Source: Ceratothoa steindachneri
Taxonomy: Eukaryota > Arthropoda > Malacostraca > Isopoda > Cymothoidae
Reading direction: 5' to 3'
DNA: 64,000 bases
Assembly: GCA_963969495.1 (NCBI GenBank)
Contig: OZ018322.1
Location: 157,262,848 to 157,326,847 of the forward strand
Shown here: piece after piece, positions 1-12,095 of the stretch
Layout: every line of letters starts with the position of its first letter
Numbering within the stretch: position 1 is the stretch's first letter
Notes under the pieces: model-generated
Databases searched by the model: none
What the model saw: only the letters and a program-made list of their open reading frames with translations
What the model was told of the DNA's origin: nothing
Translations under genes and position numbers: made by a program

Positions 1-914
1 TAAAAGAAACTGCTTCTCACTGATGGAAAAGAGAAGGATGATATGGTAATTGGAAATATAATTCGGAAATAGTTTAGAAATGAGTTTGAATGACGAAAAC
101 AACGAATGCATAGAGAGGAATTGTGGAAATATCCGTATTTTTTGCCCTTGCGACGATAGAAAGCGCACATTGAAAATACTGCAAGACGTGAAAATAAACT
201 AAGTTAAATTCTTATTTTTCTATTCAGATGAAGTTCGAATGCGAGTATCGATTAAAAAAAAACTTGAAAGGAAAGGCGTACAGCTAACGAGCACTGGAAA
301 CTTAATTATGACTGAACCTGGCAACCTTAGCAATCCGTGGTCTATTATTTCTTCCGCCTATGGGAGAGGCAATTGTTGTTATTGGTACAACACTCTCCCT
401 CGGCTGCTTTCATAGCTTGACTACAAGTGCTAGCCTTCATTTCAAACTCCACGAAAGATCCATATTCTCGATAGCTGCAAAGCCCCTGACTTTAGGCAAT
501 TAAGAAGAATTCCTGCTGTAGACCTTACAAAATTCAACGAATCGTGAGCTCGATTACTTAAACAACTAATCCAGAGGATTTGTAAACATAGTGGTGAACT
601 TAACTTAAGTGAAAATCATTGAAAGGTATATATCCACAATAAGAGTTGGAGAGATTACCTGAAGGGCCTGGTACCAGAAGGTTTTGGTGTTGTGTAACAT
701 GGGTATAGGGCCAGGCGACGTGCCTTTGTCTATTTTATGCCTTGTTTTATTTTTAATTCAAGCTTATGGCCTTGCCTTATGCCTATACCTGTCAAAAACA
801 TAGTTCAAGTAAGCATAATCATTGGTCACGTGCATTTAATCATAATTAAATGAGAGCTAGTTTTCTAATGTTTTAGAAATGGTTCAGAAAACCTTTGAAA
901 CTTTAATGATTTTT
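1..914. other. AT-rich stretch, no recognised gene
   Basis: No coding similarity, RNA gene or long repeat was recognised here. The only open frames are short and have no family motif. Confidence 0.5.
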
Positions 915-1620
915 ATTCTAGTATTACATAAGTGTTGACGATGATCTAAAAAGGTGGGAACCTCCAAGGTCCACCTTGATCTGGACTACCTTGGATTAGT
1001 AGGCAACGGAATGACATCAGGATCCCAAGAAAACCGCAGTCAACGTGCAACATGAATGCATCCGTCAGAACAGAACGCCGCACAGTGCTTGCGCAAGGCT
1101 TAAGTAATGTAAAGAAAACAAGAAGCCACTGATTAACCTTAATCAGATTCAACGTCGACGGGTTTGGGAACTAGCTCACAGCAAAGGACCAAGTGTTAGT
1201 TGGGGTAAGTATTATGGTACTCGATTGCAGGTTCCATTTGTTTTTGAACACCAGCAAGGTTAAGGCCGTAGGAAGCGAGGGAAGTAGAAAATCTTAGGTG
1301 CATAGTGCAAAATGTAAAGTATAGTGACTCGTCTGGAATGATATAGGGCTGCATTTCACGATCGGGTGTGGGTCGTTCAGTGTTGGTGATGGCACGTTAA
1401 TTCAGAGATTTACCAAGCTATCTTGTGAAATTTCTTGCTATCTTCAGCACAAGACCTCTCCATAAATATACTGAACATAATTATTCTGCCAAAAAATGAT
1501 ACCCCGTTCACAAGATTGCATTCACCATACAGTGGTTCTGGGAAACCAATATGACGGCGATGAACTGGCTACTTAAGTCTCCGGGTTTGAATCCCTCGAA
1601 ACGCTACTGAGCTTCCTGTA
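915..1620 (+). pseudogene. Tc1/mariner-superfamily transposase relic
   Basis: Broken remains of a cut-and-paste transposase of the Tc1 type, read by joining frames. In order one can see the end of the helix-turn-helix region (VDDDLKRWEPPRSTL, about 935-980), then SVRTERR, NVKKTRSH and PLINLNQIQRRRVWELAH (to about 1180). VFEHQQG follows near 1240-1260. Next come GMI-stop-GCISRSGVG (1335-1373), where the family has a 'MVWGCIS' block, and KSPGLNP near 1575-1595, where the family has 'SPDLNP'. The Asp of that last motif is Gly. There are several frameshifts and at least two in-frame stops. No terminal inverted repeats were found. The order and spacing of the blocks fit Tc1-like transposases. The subfamily is not resolved and the copy is certainly dead. 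Confidence 0.72.
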
Positions 1621-1624
1621 TCAG

Positions 1625-3404
1625 TTTGGTATGGCTGTAAGTTTCCTAGAGCTTTACCTGTTAAAAATTTGAGAATTGGATATAGTGATAGCCCAAAATT
1701 AAAAAAGAAATTATAAATGATTAAGTTAAAAAAAAATAAATGTGATTATCGAATGCTTAGGAAAGTTTTAAAACAAAAATAATTACAAATGATGGAGTTC
1801 ACAAAACTTATATGTGATCATCTGTAAAACTCTAGACAAAGAGCAAATTACTAGAAAATTATAGCAAAAGCCATTTGCCAAAGGCAGATCGGCTGTAGTC
1901 GACAAACAGATGGTCTGCATGCGAAATGAGAGCTCCTACTGTAAGGATGAGTGGCGAAGTCGCTTCTCTTTTCTGTTATTTTCTGCTGGTTACATGTCTC
2001 TGCAAATTGGAATTTTATTTATTCTTAGGGCATATATGACCTATTAATATTTATTCGACCTTATCCACATTAATATGTAAATAAAAACTTTACGACGCTG
2101 CATTTATCTAATGCTACAAAGAACACCTCTGAAACTTTGGCAATATTTATTCATATAAAAAAATAGACAGATTTATGAGTCAGTCTTTTGTAACTAGTGA
2201 CATCCAGGTACTTAAAGTATCTTTCACCTGCGCTGTTCACACATAAGGGTGCTGGTTCGAATCCTTTTCTATACTGATTTTTCCTGCTTCGTGAGGCAGT
2301 TTCGAATTAAATTTTTACCCTACCCGAGTGTGGAAGGGTAGTCGTTAAATAGACCAATGAACAATTGTATTGGTATGTCTTTCCATGTAGCTATTAACTC
2401 AATTCAGTTTACGTTTAATTTTGCACATCGAGTGGTAACACCCGCGCTGTGTTCGCGGGTGGTATCTTGTTTGAATTCCGTGGAGTTGATTTTTAATCAT
2501 TCCCAAGGTGCACTGATATGCCTTATTAATAACTTTGATATACAAATGCAATTTATTTCCTTCATTACTGTATATTGTGGCATTGTGCACATTTAAGCCA
2601 TTAGCACACACGAAGTAACAAACGGGATGGTCGTACATCATGCAAATGAAATTCAGTAGAACATCATTTGCTAACTTATGTAGGTTTCCCACAGCTGTGT
2701 CTTGAACAGATAAAATCATTATTTAAAAAATATATTATTCACGATCACAAAATGCATTAGCATTTTATAGAGCATTATTAATTTAACATCAGGATCATAT
2801 TGATGTAATTGTATTTAGTATTGCTGGTTTTTATAGTATATTAATGAAGTCGTGTATACGCTTTATGATATACAATAGCAGTATTCTTATCTATTTAAGA
2901 TTTTTATCTATGTGACATATCTAAACTAAATTTAATAATAAACCATTAATTAGTTTAATGGCAAAAATATTTACACCAGAAGTCTTCAGTATTCACTAAA
3001 TGCAATTTATTAAAAGTGTTTCTTAAATAACTGCTGGATATATTTTTTATATAGGGGAATGGGAAATTGTCCTACACCGGAAAACACATTATGGGATATC
3101 AGCGGACGTTGGTGATTCAAGTCCGAACGAGCATCTTGGTCCACTTACTCACTATCCAGTATTTTGATATGACTTTGAGGCTCAATAAAAGTGAACCTTA
3201 AATCTGGATGCGAATTTTCCGTAGAAGTTGATTAGCAGAGGAAAAATTGACTAAAAGATTACACTGGCTTAGAAAATAAATCTTTCTAAGTCGTCTATTT
3301 TTCTTCAATGTATTTAGGACAATTTTGCACCGCTAAATATTAAACGGACATTAGTTTTCTCCGATATGTTTAAGTTTTTGTACCAAGTCTATTCAAAAGA
3401 GGGT
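1625..3404. other. AT-rich stretch, no recognised gene
   Basis: Nothing supported beyond a possible tRNA-type B box near 2254. A 106-codon frame at 2399-2719 on the minus strand has no motif I recognise. Confidence 0.45.
2190..2275 (+). repeat. Possible tRNA-derived SINE head
   Basis: A perfect RNA polymerase III B box (GGTTCGAATCC, 2254-2264) sits about 60 bases after a weak A-box-like stretch (TAGTGACATCCAGG, about 2195). No full cloverleaf can be folded by eye. It may be the decayed tRNA head of a SINE or a chance match. The text after it has no similarity that I can see to the SINE pair at 34.8-35.4 kb. Confidence 0.25.
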
Positions 3405-3800
3405 CGGCTGACGAAAATCGCGTTCTCTCACTTATTCTGATATATTACATTACGACCAACAATACTTTTAATAATTCGGGGACTAATCTGGGGAGAATCA
3501 GGGCAATTATATCACTCAAAGGATAATGTAAAGTACTATAAGTATTTAAAATTCCATTAGAATCGGCGGAATAGTTATGATATTATTTCTGCATAATTGT
3601 CCGGCTATCCCTGATAGGACTTTGGCAATTTTATTTTTCGAAAGAAAATGTAAAATAACCTAAGGGTTCCAAATATCGCTAGAATTGGCCTAAGCGTTAT
3701 GATGTTATGGCCAAAATGAGATTATTACCAAAACAAAAAAAAGCAAAGCGGGGACCGACCGACCAACCGACATAGTGAGATATAGAGTCGCACGCAACTA
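3405..3800 (+). repeat. Dispersed repeat A, copy 1
   Basis: About 400 bases closely related to 52712-53105. Shared landmarks in order are CGTTCTCTCAC-TATTCTGAT, a 'GGGAGAA-C-GGCAATTATAT-A-TCAAAGGA' block, a 'TTTCATTAGAATCGGC' block, then CCGACCGACCAACCGACA, and the ending GAGATATAGAGTCGCACGC. The middle of the repeat is itself an approximate tandem duplication of a unit of about 130 bases. No open frame is kept. It could be the 3' end of a non-autonomous or LINE-type element. The family is not identified. Confidence 0.65.
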
Positions 3801-3924
3801 AAAATCCCATCCTATAACTAAATTGATCACATTATAGTAAAGATTCTGTTGATTTTTGTCCTCCGAAATTGGTTTTGAGCTAAAAAAAACGTTTTATAAT
3901 ACAATTTATTAATTAATGTAACAA

Positions 3925-4665
3925 AAAATTGCTAGAGCACATTGAATTCCATACATTGAGAAATGGAAGTACATGTAAATTGGAGATTAGGTTTCTTCGA
4001 ACTCCTAGAATGCTCAGTGGTAGTGATGTCTCTCTTCAGAGTCTAACAGTAATCAGCAAACTTGACTGCATCTCAAGATACCTGAACCTAGTCTCCATCT
4101 CTTTCATGCCATGATGGCATCTATACACTTGCCTGTTACTTATTAATCCAAGATTATTATAAAACAGATCCATATGTGAGAATTTCTTATAAATTTAAAA
4201 GCTCATTTTGCATCCGAGGGTTTTGAAAGCAGTCGGCATATTGGCTATAAGTTCTTTGTAGTTAATCGCCTTCATGTTACAGAGAAAGTTCTTCACGACC
4301 AGAAGAAAAGCCTTACACACTTTAAGTTCCACTTAGTTCATCGAGTTTTCAAATTTTGGTTCTCTGTTGAGCTGACGGATTTGAACAGCGTCAAAGAGGC
4401 CTGCTTTCGATTTCTTCTTATTCTTTCCTTGAAGAACGTGGCTCAAGTAAATGAAAAAGGCACCATCCTTGGCCAGAACTTAGTAAACAGTTTAATCAAG
4501 CCGAGCTTGATGCGGGGCAGTAGGATGAATTCACTGTCTCTGTCCGCCAGATATTACGCAGAAGCTACGCAATATTTGTTCAGTACACCAATTCCTTCGA
4601 ATCATAGAAACAAACGGGGTACTCATGATGTTTGCTGCGGTAGTAGGGGATGTGAAAACTTTTAG
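3925..4665 (-). pseudogene. Relic of multi-copy zinc-finger-like gene family (copy 1)
   Basis: Decayed coding sequence of a high-copy family usually annotated in arthropods and cnidarians only as 'uncharacterized protein'. Reading the minus strand across frames gives KAGLFDAVQIRQL (4369-4410), REPKFENSMN, then AFLLVVKNFLCN, NYKELIANMPTAFKTLGCKM (about 4195-4265), FSHMDLFYNNLG, GMKEMETRF (about 4085-4115) and FADYC-stop-TLKRD. The same order of blocks occurs in the second relic at 50.1-51.9 kb. The N-terminal cysteine-rich part is absent or unrecognisable here. Several stops and shifts make it non-functional. The function of the family is unknown to me. Its scattered, decayed copies suggest mobility or frequent retroposition. 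Confidence 0.6.
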
Positions 4666-7354
4666 AGAGGTAAATAATAAGAAAAGTATGAAACCAACTC
4701 CTCAATATTAGATCATAAATTCAAAAACAATAATTTAAGAATGACCAAATCTTAAGATGGAAGAAAATGAAAAGATAAAAACTTAATGAATAATAAAACT
4801 TCCTATTTTCTGTTTTCTAAGAAGTAGCATGCTTACGATTTGACTGATGGGTCAATAAAAGCGGGCAAAGAATAACACACCTTTGCGGGGGGCGGCGATT
4901 ATTCAAGCAACCATGATTGTATTCAGTATTCGGTATTAAGAGAAAAATCTTGAAGTGTTTGCTTCAACCGATGGACTTGAATTTAAGAATTTATGACCGT
5001 TTTGTAGCGACATTCACAAAGGTTATTTTAAACATATTTACACCGAAATTAAACAGAAAATAAGAATAATCATTAAGAAATATGGATTCACACACGGACA
5101 CGGGAACCTTGTGCAATGATTGTATTAATGACAAAACGGGAAAACGTCATAAAGGGAAATACTAACTTACATATTAAAAAAAACGACGAGAGAGAGAAAA
5201 AGTAAGTTTAAGCGAAAACACAACCAAATAATTTTATTGCCGAGAATATTTATAATAATTACATGAACTATGCGCTTTCGACTTTGTATTTTTATTTCCA
5301 AATTTTCTCTCTTTCTCACGATGAATTTTCCATCACTTTGCCCTAATCAGGTATATTATTTCCATGATCCAATAAATTAGGAAAAACGACTCAAATTGCT
5401 TGTTTTCTTATATATCCTGACCACTATGTAATATATAAAAAGGATTTAGTACTGATTATGTCATGATTTATTGCTCCCTCACTCTAAAATTAGAGAACCT
5501 TTCTTCTCCAACTTAATTCTGTAGTAGTACTTTCTCCGTGATTTGTGCCTCTGGTTAATCTCAAATTTACCTAGATTTTTCCATTCTATACATTTATTTT
5601 CCACTTTTTGTCACTTTCTTTAATCATTCTTTCTTCCTAAATATTTTCTTGGCCGACAACTACTTTTGATGGGTAATCACCAACGAGCTTCCATCCACTC
5701 ATCTTGGGTCTGAGTCAGGGAGGTGGTATACTTGAGCTTTCTACTCATGCTCATGTTGGCTCAAGTTGAGGGTGTTTTTAACATGTTTTATTCTCTCTAC
5801 GTACATGCCGGCTAAGGATTATATATTATACGTAGTATGCTTTTAGTAGGAATATGTGCGAGGCTTGTTTTTTAGCTTTCTTCTAAAAGATCTGATCTGA
5901 AGGTATTGTTGCCCTTTCCTACCGTTCCTGATTTTTAATAACAGGGTACAAATCATTTTACCCAGCTTGTATTCAGCCCAACTTCATTAACATTCTGGTT
6001 ATGCAAGTTCAGGGAGAGCTTAGTAAATGTTAGGGTAGCTTGAATCCTGTACAGTGGAAGTCATTCGTCTTATGCAAATTATGGCTTATGTAACTTTCAC
6101 TCCATGTTGGCTAAACTGCTCCATTTGTAGAGTACTCTTCGCGTGGTTAACTTGTGAAGTAATTATTTCGTCGATGGTTCTTCTGAATTGTAGGGCTCTG
6201 ATACTTCATTTCAATGATATTTAATTTGTGGTGACAGTAGATGTTTTGCCACTCAAACGACTTTTTCATCTTTGTGGGCAAGGGGCTTATATGTCTGTCC
6301 GAGATCGCTAACTCCATGAGACTTTGGCTTTAATGTGCTACTCATGTTGTGCCGATACCGGAAACCCGTGGTATTCTCGCTGCCTTCATGGAAACTAAAC
6401 TGATTCAGACCTTCTCGTAAACAAGGCTCTCTTAGGTGGAGTAAACTCTGACTGAATGTTTGGTCTTTGTTTTTATCTGAGCCATCACCTACGAATGGCA
6501 CATTCGTAACCTTAGAGTTTCTTGCATTTAACCCATGGAAATTCTTTTCACTCTAGCATTCAGCAAGTGGTGTGTTGGTAACCTGACTAGGAGGTCAAAA
6601 TTGACTACTCTGCGTCAGAAAGTTTATCGCGGATATTTTATTCTCTTCAAAACAGTGGTATTCAGGATACTACTCGTTTCTTCTTCATGTCCCCAACAGA
6701 CTGCCTCTCTTCTTTGACTCGGTTGATATGTTACTCGCCTTGCAGCGTGCAACATAGTGCCTAACGTGCTAGAAGAAACTCCAATTTTGGCCTAATCGAT
6801 TCGAGTCTATGACTATAGAACTTCGCAGTACTGTGCTATCATTCTTGGAACGCCATTGTTGATGCTTCTGCCAAAGAAGCAATTCTAGAGGATATCACCG
6901 TTGAATATTTGTCTACATACCTTTTTGCACACACCTACCATATCATCGGGAACATTGCATTTTTATTTCTTAGAGAATACATCAATTGAAAATGGAATCA
7001 TGCAAGTATACACAGATAGATCTATGTCATTAGGGTGACTTGCTTCTTTTTTTTATATCACTTTTTTGGACCAGGATGGTTTTTCATTGGGCTTCCTCTG
7101 CCTCCATGCCTAGTGGCCTGAAGCGCATGGACACAGTTGCTAAGTGTATTCATCAAAAATTGCCATTTTTTGGACCATTAATGAATTTAAAATACGCTAA
7201 AATCCTTTCACAAAGTATTATATACGCTAAAAGCTTCAAATGAAAGCTAAGCTTGCTTGCTGGAAAGGTCGCAGCTCAAGGATTGGCTTGCCTCTATTGA
7301 TTAGTTTGCTCACGATTGTAAAGAGGTCAGAGACATTTTGAAAAGATCCGAGTT
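4666..7354. other. AT-rich stretch, no recognised gene
   Basis: No convincing feature. Short frames at 6253-6501 (minus) and 6535-6717 (plus) carry no motif I know. The interval about 7250-7360 could belong to the transposase relic that follows, but its helix-turn-helix part is not readable. Confidence 0.4.
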
Positions 7355-8219
7355 GAGAAGAGCTGCGAATAAGCCTCATCTCACCAAGAAGTACTTCACA
7401 AATAGGCTCCACCTTTGTAAAAAATATAAAGTGCAGGCTGAGGAGACTAGGGCAAAGTGATATTCTCTGATGAAGCTTCCTTCTGCTGGTTTAGAGCTTC
7501 TGTAAAATCCCTCGTTAAGAGGAGAAAAAGGGAGCGCTTTAACGAGTTTCTGTGTCATGCCAACTGTGAAACATCTGGAGACCCTACATTTTGCAGACTA
7601 CTTATAATTTAATAATAGAGAATCACGTACAATTTTGCCTAAGAACACTGCCATGAGCTCAAAGGGTACCAAAACGTACTTCATCAACCCCTTTTCCCAA
7701 AGGTTCAGGACAAATTTGGGGATGGTACTGTATTTTTCAACATGATAGCACACCTTGTCACAAATCAAAGGCAATAAGAAATTTCGTAGAAAAATATCGT
7801 CGAACATTTGTGACCTTAGCACTGGAATTGGCAAGATTTGAGCTTAATCTAAGATTTGTGGGCGTAAATCAAACTGGCGATTAATAAACAGAAGTCATCA
7901 AATTGTTATCAGTTGTCGGTGCGTATTAAACAAAAATGGAGCAATATCTTTCAAGATATTATGACGAATTTGGTCCAAACCATGCCTAAAACGATTGGTG
8001 CATTCCTAAAGAACATGAGACGTCATTGTAAATATTGAATACGCACATCATTTGATTGTAGTTATTTATAAAAAGGTTTTGGGCTATAATTTTCTGGTTT
8101 AACTTTCATTCAAAAAATGATACAGTGATACAAGTACAAAATTCAATGTTTATTTAGTTTTATTAATTTTGAGGGCTGAAATATATAGTAGTCTCAATAC
8201 TTTTAACCATGACTGTAGG
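7355..8219 (+). pseudogene. Tc1-like (DD34E-type) transposase relic with 3' inverted repeat
   Basis: Remains of a Tc1-family transposase that once excised and reinserted its own element at TA. Blocks in order are KPHLTKKYFTNRL (about 7370-7410), VIFSDEASFCWF with the first catalytic Asp at 7470, and FQHDSTPCHKSKA with the second at 7744. A 'DLSLI-stop-DLWA-stop-I' block near 7837-7870 stands where the family has SPDLNPIENLWA. The C-terminus MRRHCKY-stop lies near 8005-8028. The two Asp are about 91 codons apart, as in the family, but lie in different frames. The third catalytic residue falls on a stop codon. The sequence ends with a Tc1-type terminus (AATACTTTTAACCATGACTG then TA, about 8198-8219). 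The matching left terminus was not found, so the 5' end is probably lost. Confidence 0.75.
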
Positions 8220-9615
8220 ATTTCAAGCATTATCTAAGCTATAAGAAGAGACAGGAAATACCTGCTTTATAACCGAATGTCTGCTCACCTCACTTCTTGA
8301 AATTGCTTTCTCTATCACAAGAGACAGCTTAGTGATGAGCCTAAAAGATTTCCAACCTATAAAAATAGTGAAAAAATCTTTCCGACAGAACTACACACAT
8401 TGTTATAATGGATAAAAGGAACTATGTAAGAAAACTTCTCTACAGTGTTTTGTTAGGTGGTAGAATGCCGCTCTATACGCCAAGTGGACTCAACGAGTAC
8501 CTTACAATAATATATTATTGTTAATTAACTATTACTATCATGTGCTCATTTTTTTCCTGTATACACCTACATGAACAATTTTGTACAATTTAAAGACGTA
8601 ATATAGTGAGTTATCATAGATGCAAAATTAAATCGAAACCCCCCTCATCCGATTAAGTGAATTTAAACCACATTGGTTGCGGTATGTCTCCTAGTGGAGA
8701 CTCTTTTAGGTCACCTTCCCGGTACCTACAATTCGCTATAGATACACATCGTTCGGATCTCACGTTAGAGTTTAAGTCTCCACTGAGAAATAAAGGCAGA
8801 TCAGGGGTAAAACACTCCCATATATTTTTCTTTCATTATTTAGAACAGGTACGTTTAAAATAATTTTGGAAATGTGAATAAAACATTAAAGTGTTTTAAT
8901 GTAAATTGTTTATTATGTGCTGCCTAAACAAGGATTAAGTTGCAATGGTTTAACTTTTCTTATCATCAACATAGACAATCATGATACTTAAAAGTAAAAA
9001 TAATGAAAAATATTCAACCTTCCCGAAAAACCCTCATCTGTCTTAAATATTAAAAAGACTTTCGTGGAATTTTTCATGGGAATCATAGATCTGCCGTATT
9101 GATTAAAGAGAAGCTTTCAACCCTAAGTAATGATGGTTTTTATATAAAAACTAACTGCTATGAACCAAATATTCTTTTCTCTTCGGATCATTTACAAAGA
9201 AAAAACAATGGGTGAAGCCTCAAAAATTGACAAGCCTTCAGAAGCCCAAATTGAACAAAAAATTGTAATAGGAGTGAGGGAGAAAGGAGAATGCTAAAAG
9301 AAAAATAATATAACACTTTTACACTTAAATTCCTGCTACATCACTTTTTTTTAGCGAGACAGTCACCTCATATTTCTCCACACGTTTTTTTATGGTATTA
9401 AGTGCAATTGGTATAATGGACCACGGAAAACCCCAAATTGGGTCAAATATGAGGCCTAAATTGTCATACTATAGACTATGAATTTCGGTAATTAAGTGAT
9501 GGGTAAACGTAATTAACTTGATAGTAAATATACGTTAATGGTGTCCTACAACTTTGTATTTAAAATATTATAAAGTGATTCAAACGATGCTAATTTTTAT
9601 TTTCACTACGAAAAT
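8220..9615. other. AT-rich stretch, no recognised gene
   Basis: No gene or repeat recognised. A 68-codon frame at 8657-8863 has no known motif. Confidence 0.45.
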
Positions 9616-9620
9616 ACTTC

Positions 9621-10627
9621 TGTGAAAGAACGGGTTGAGGCCGCGTTAAGTTTCAACCCCTATCACATATTATTTAAAACCACGATGCTCCTACGTGCAT
9701 CTTCGCTTTGAAGCTTGGCGCCTTATCGCAGCCACCTGAGTCCAGAAGGAGGACAATATCCCTTGAGTGCCAAGGTTCGAGCCTTTCGTGACGCTAAGTC
9801 CACAAGGCTTCCCCCTCGTTGTTCAGAAAGAGAACGACGTTAGAACAACCATTGTTCATTCGAGCCCGTTGACCAGAAACGGTTCTCACCCCTTCCCCTG
9901 TTGTTCAGAAGAGGACAACGTAGAACAGCCATTGTTCTTTTGAGCCCGTTCGCCACGAAGCGGTTCTCACCCTTCCCCCTTGTTGTTCAGAAGACAAAAA
10001 CATTAGAACAGCCATTGTTCTTGAGCCCGTAGACAAGAGACGGTTCTCACCCCCCCTGTTGTTCAGAAGAGAACAACGTAGAACAGCCATTGTTCTTCAA
10101 GCCGTTCGACGAGAAACAGTTCTCATTTTCAAGACGCCACGTCAGGATCCTTTTATTCCCCCCCTTCGGCTGGAACTCGCCAGCGGACCGAAAATTCCTT
10201 CACGTCGACTTCCTCTGCACCACTAGTATAAAATTACGTAAGCCAAACGTTACCTTTGAGTATTTAACCCTTTTGTCAATTCTATCCTGTGCTTTAAATG
10301 GTTTAGCGAACCATCCCATCTCTTTAACTTATATTTGTTCAACCATTTTAAATCTTTTAATCCTCGGATTAGCCTGAGCCCCCACGACCCTTTCCATTCT
10401 CTGTTTATGTCAATATTTTCCGTTTTGTGTATTGTTGATAGTTATTATTAATAAAACTCTATTTTATTAATGATAGCAATATTATTATCCTTGAGCTCAG
10501 TTCCACTTCTTAGGCATATCGAAGATACATAATATCGACCCGCCAGACATCCACGCACTCTAAAGATAATTAAAGAAGTTCCCTCAACGAATAGTTATAT
10601 ATGGTATATCGTCAAGAGTCCATTCTA

Positions 10628-10630
<3 letters not shown>
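9621..10630 (+). repeat. 5' LTR of gypsy element
   Basis: Left LTR, about 1010 bases, matching 14129-15359. Relative to the right LTR it lacks about 293 bases after position 9742 (the segment at 14251-14543 in the right copy). It has one extra copy of the internal unit of about 75 bases. The terminal bases CA of the LTR appear to have been replaced by the (TA)n tract that starts at 10631. Confidence 0.9.
9817..10130 (+). repeat. Minisatellite inside 5' LTR, four units
   Basis: Four imperfect units of about 75-85 bases begin near 9818, 9901, 9984 and 10058. Each contains GTTGTTCAGAA-AGAACAAC, a small inverted repeat (GTTGTTC/GAACAAC), followed by AGAACAGCCATTGTTC and a GAGCCCGTT-GAC-AGA-ACGGTTCTCACC block. 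The right LTR has three such units (about 14617-14850). Confidence 0.85.

Positions 10631-10694
<64 letters not shown>
10631..10694. repeat. (TA)32 microsatellite at the LTR-leader junction
   Basis: An uninterrupted TA run lies exactly between the end of the 5' LTR (CATTCTACGA) and the leader (TTTAAATTTGGTGTCAGG). The right LTR shows ACGACA at the same point, so the run has replaced or expanded from the junction where the primer-binding site begins. Confidence 0.95.
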
Positions 10695-10695
<1 letters not shown>

Positions 10696-11039
10696 TATTT
10701 AAATTTGGTGTCAGGTGTGGGGTTTAATGCTATATCTTTCCAAATACTGGTCTCAGTCGAGTAAAGCATAGTGTTATTCGTTATAATAATAGAGTATAGT
10801 AGTTCCCTTTTGTTTTAACGATTGCTATCCCCTTTTTTTGGAAACTTAAGAAGCTGGAGTAGCTCAAGGAACTGTTATAATAATTTGATGGTGTGATTTT
10901 AGTCAGTGGTTATTTAGATCAAGAAACCAAGTCCGAATAGATCAGTGCCCATATTTAGGGAAGGCTAATTTCTCTAGAAGCCATAATTCTTGTTGCAAGG
11001 AATTTTAGTTGGTTGACTATTGCGCCCCCAAATGCAAAG
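10695..11039 (+). other. Leader of gypsy element
   Basis: Untranslated leader between the 5' LTR and gag. It begins with TTTGGTGTCAGGTGTGGGG, the place where a primer-binding site for a tRNA is expected. I could not assign the tRNA. No open frame is present. Confidence 0.6.
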
Positions 11040-12095
11040 ATGACTCAGTTCGAAATCTTTAAAGCGCAAGGAGAGTCCTTGGGACTTTCCGGAAAAGAAC
11101 TAATTGAGTACGTTTAAGAGGAGAAAAGAAGAGAGCGTGAAGAAAAAGAAAAAGAAAGAAGAAGAGAAATACAACGAGAAGAACGAGAAAGAGAAAGAGA
11201 GGAACGGATAAGACAAGCTGAGCTTCACCATCAGATTGAATTAGCTCGTGTTGAAGCAGAGATACAGTCCGCCAGTTCCCGTTCCGAAGCCCCCCCCCAA
11301 TCTCTCACTAAAGCTCCCCAATTTCAAGGATGGAGAGGATTTCGGAGTATTTCTAGCCCACTTCGAAAAGATCCTCGAAATCATTAACATAGATCTGGAG
11401 GCTGAAGGTGTAGCCAGATTACTTCCCCTGTTAATTTGTAAATTGCGCGAAATTCTTATATCTTTACCATCTGAGTGTACAATTGACTACAGCACCTTAC
11501 AAGCTGAGTTATTGGCCGCTCATAATATGACTCCCGATTTCTACCGCCAAGAATTTCGAGGAAGTCGTATTAAACCTGGACAAACGTTCCGTCAATTCGG
11601 ATACATTCTTCAGAGGAATTTTAAATTTTGGTTAGAATCCTCAAAGGTTGAACCGAACTACAAGTCCTTAACAGACTTCGTGTTGCGAGATCAATTTTTG
11701 GCGTCTCTCCCGACGGAGATCCGCGCGTTCGTCAAGGATCGTCGGTGCCAGACCTTTAAAGAATGTGCCGAAGAAGCGAATGTCTATGCCGCAAGCCATA
11801 ATTTATACCCAAAGGAGAATCGAACTTCTCACTAATCCCCCTACAAGGAAAGAAGGAAGTATTCGCGCCCTTTCACAGGAAAGCCGACGAAGTTTCCGAG
11901 ACCCGTAAAACCCCACACTACATTCCCCAAACCAACAACGGGACTCCAAACCTCCCGTTAAGATTTCTCCTCCATCTCTCTTCCCGAAGCGACCAATCAT
12001 ATGCTTCACCTGTGGTGTAGAAAACCACATGAGCTGGAATTGCCCTCAAAATTCTAGGCTTAAAAGCGGACCAGCCCACCAAGTTCACCAGATTA
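11040..12095 (+). pseudogene. gag of gypsy element (frameshifted)
   Basis: Encodes the capsid/nucleocapsid polyprotein of the retrotransposon. It starts at ATG 11040 with MTQFEIFKAQGESLGLSGKE, then has a stop at codon 26 (TAA, about 11115). A long charged helix rich in Glu, Arg and Lys follows, predicted to be coiled coil. A C run near 11290-11298 shifts the frame into the largest open part (11248-11835), with NFKDGEDFGVFLAHFEKIL and a capsid-like tail ending in TFKECAEEANVYAASHNL. The zinc knuckle CFTCGVENHMSWNC (CCHC, 12002-12043) lies in another frame after the stop at 11833. The order coiled coil, capsid, knuckle fits arthropod Ty3/gypsy gag. Confidence 0.82.

Noticed and set aside
1583..1600. 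B-box-like GGTTTGAATCC suggesting a tRNA gene
   Set aside because: It lies inside the Tc1 relic, where it encodes the SPGLNPS motif, and no tRNA fold surrounds it.
2399..2719. 106-codon minus-strand frame
   Set aside because: No recognisable motif, AT-rich context, overlapping frame on the other strand.
9817..10130. Regular repeats with palindromes, possible CRISPR array
   Set aside because: Units are diverged, have no unique spacers, and are part of a eukaryotic LTR.
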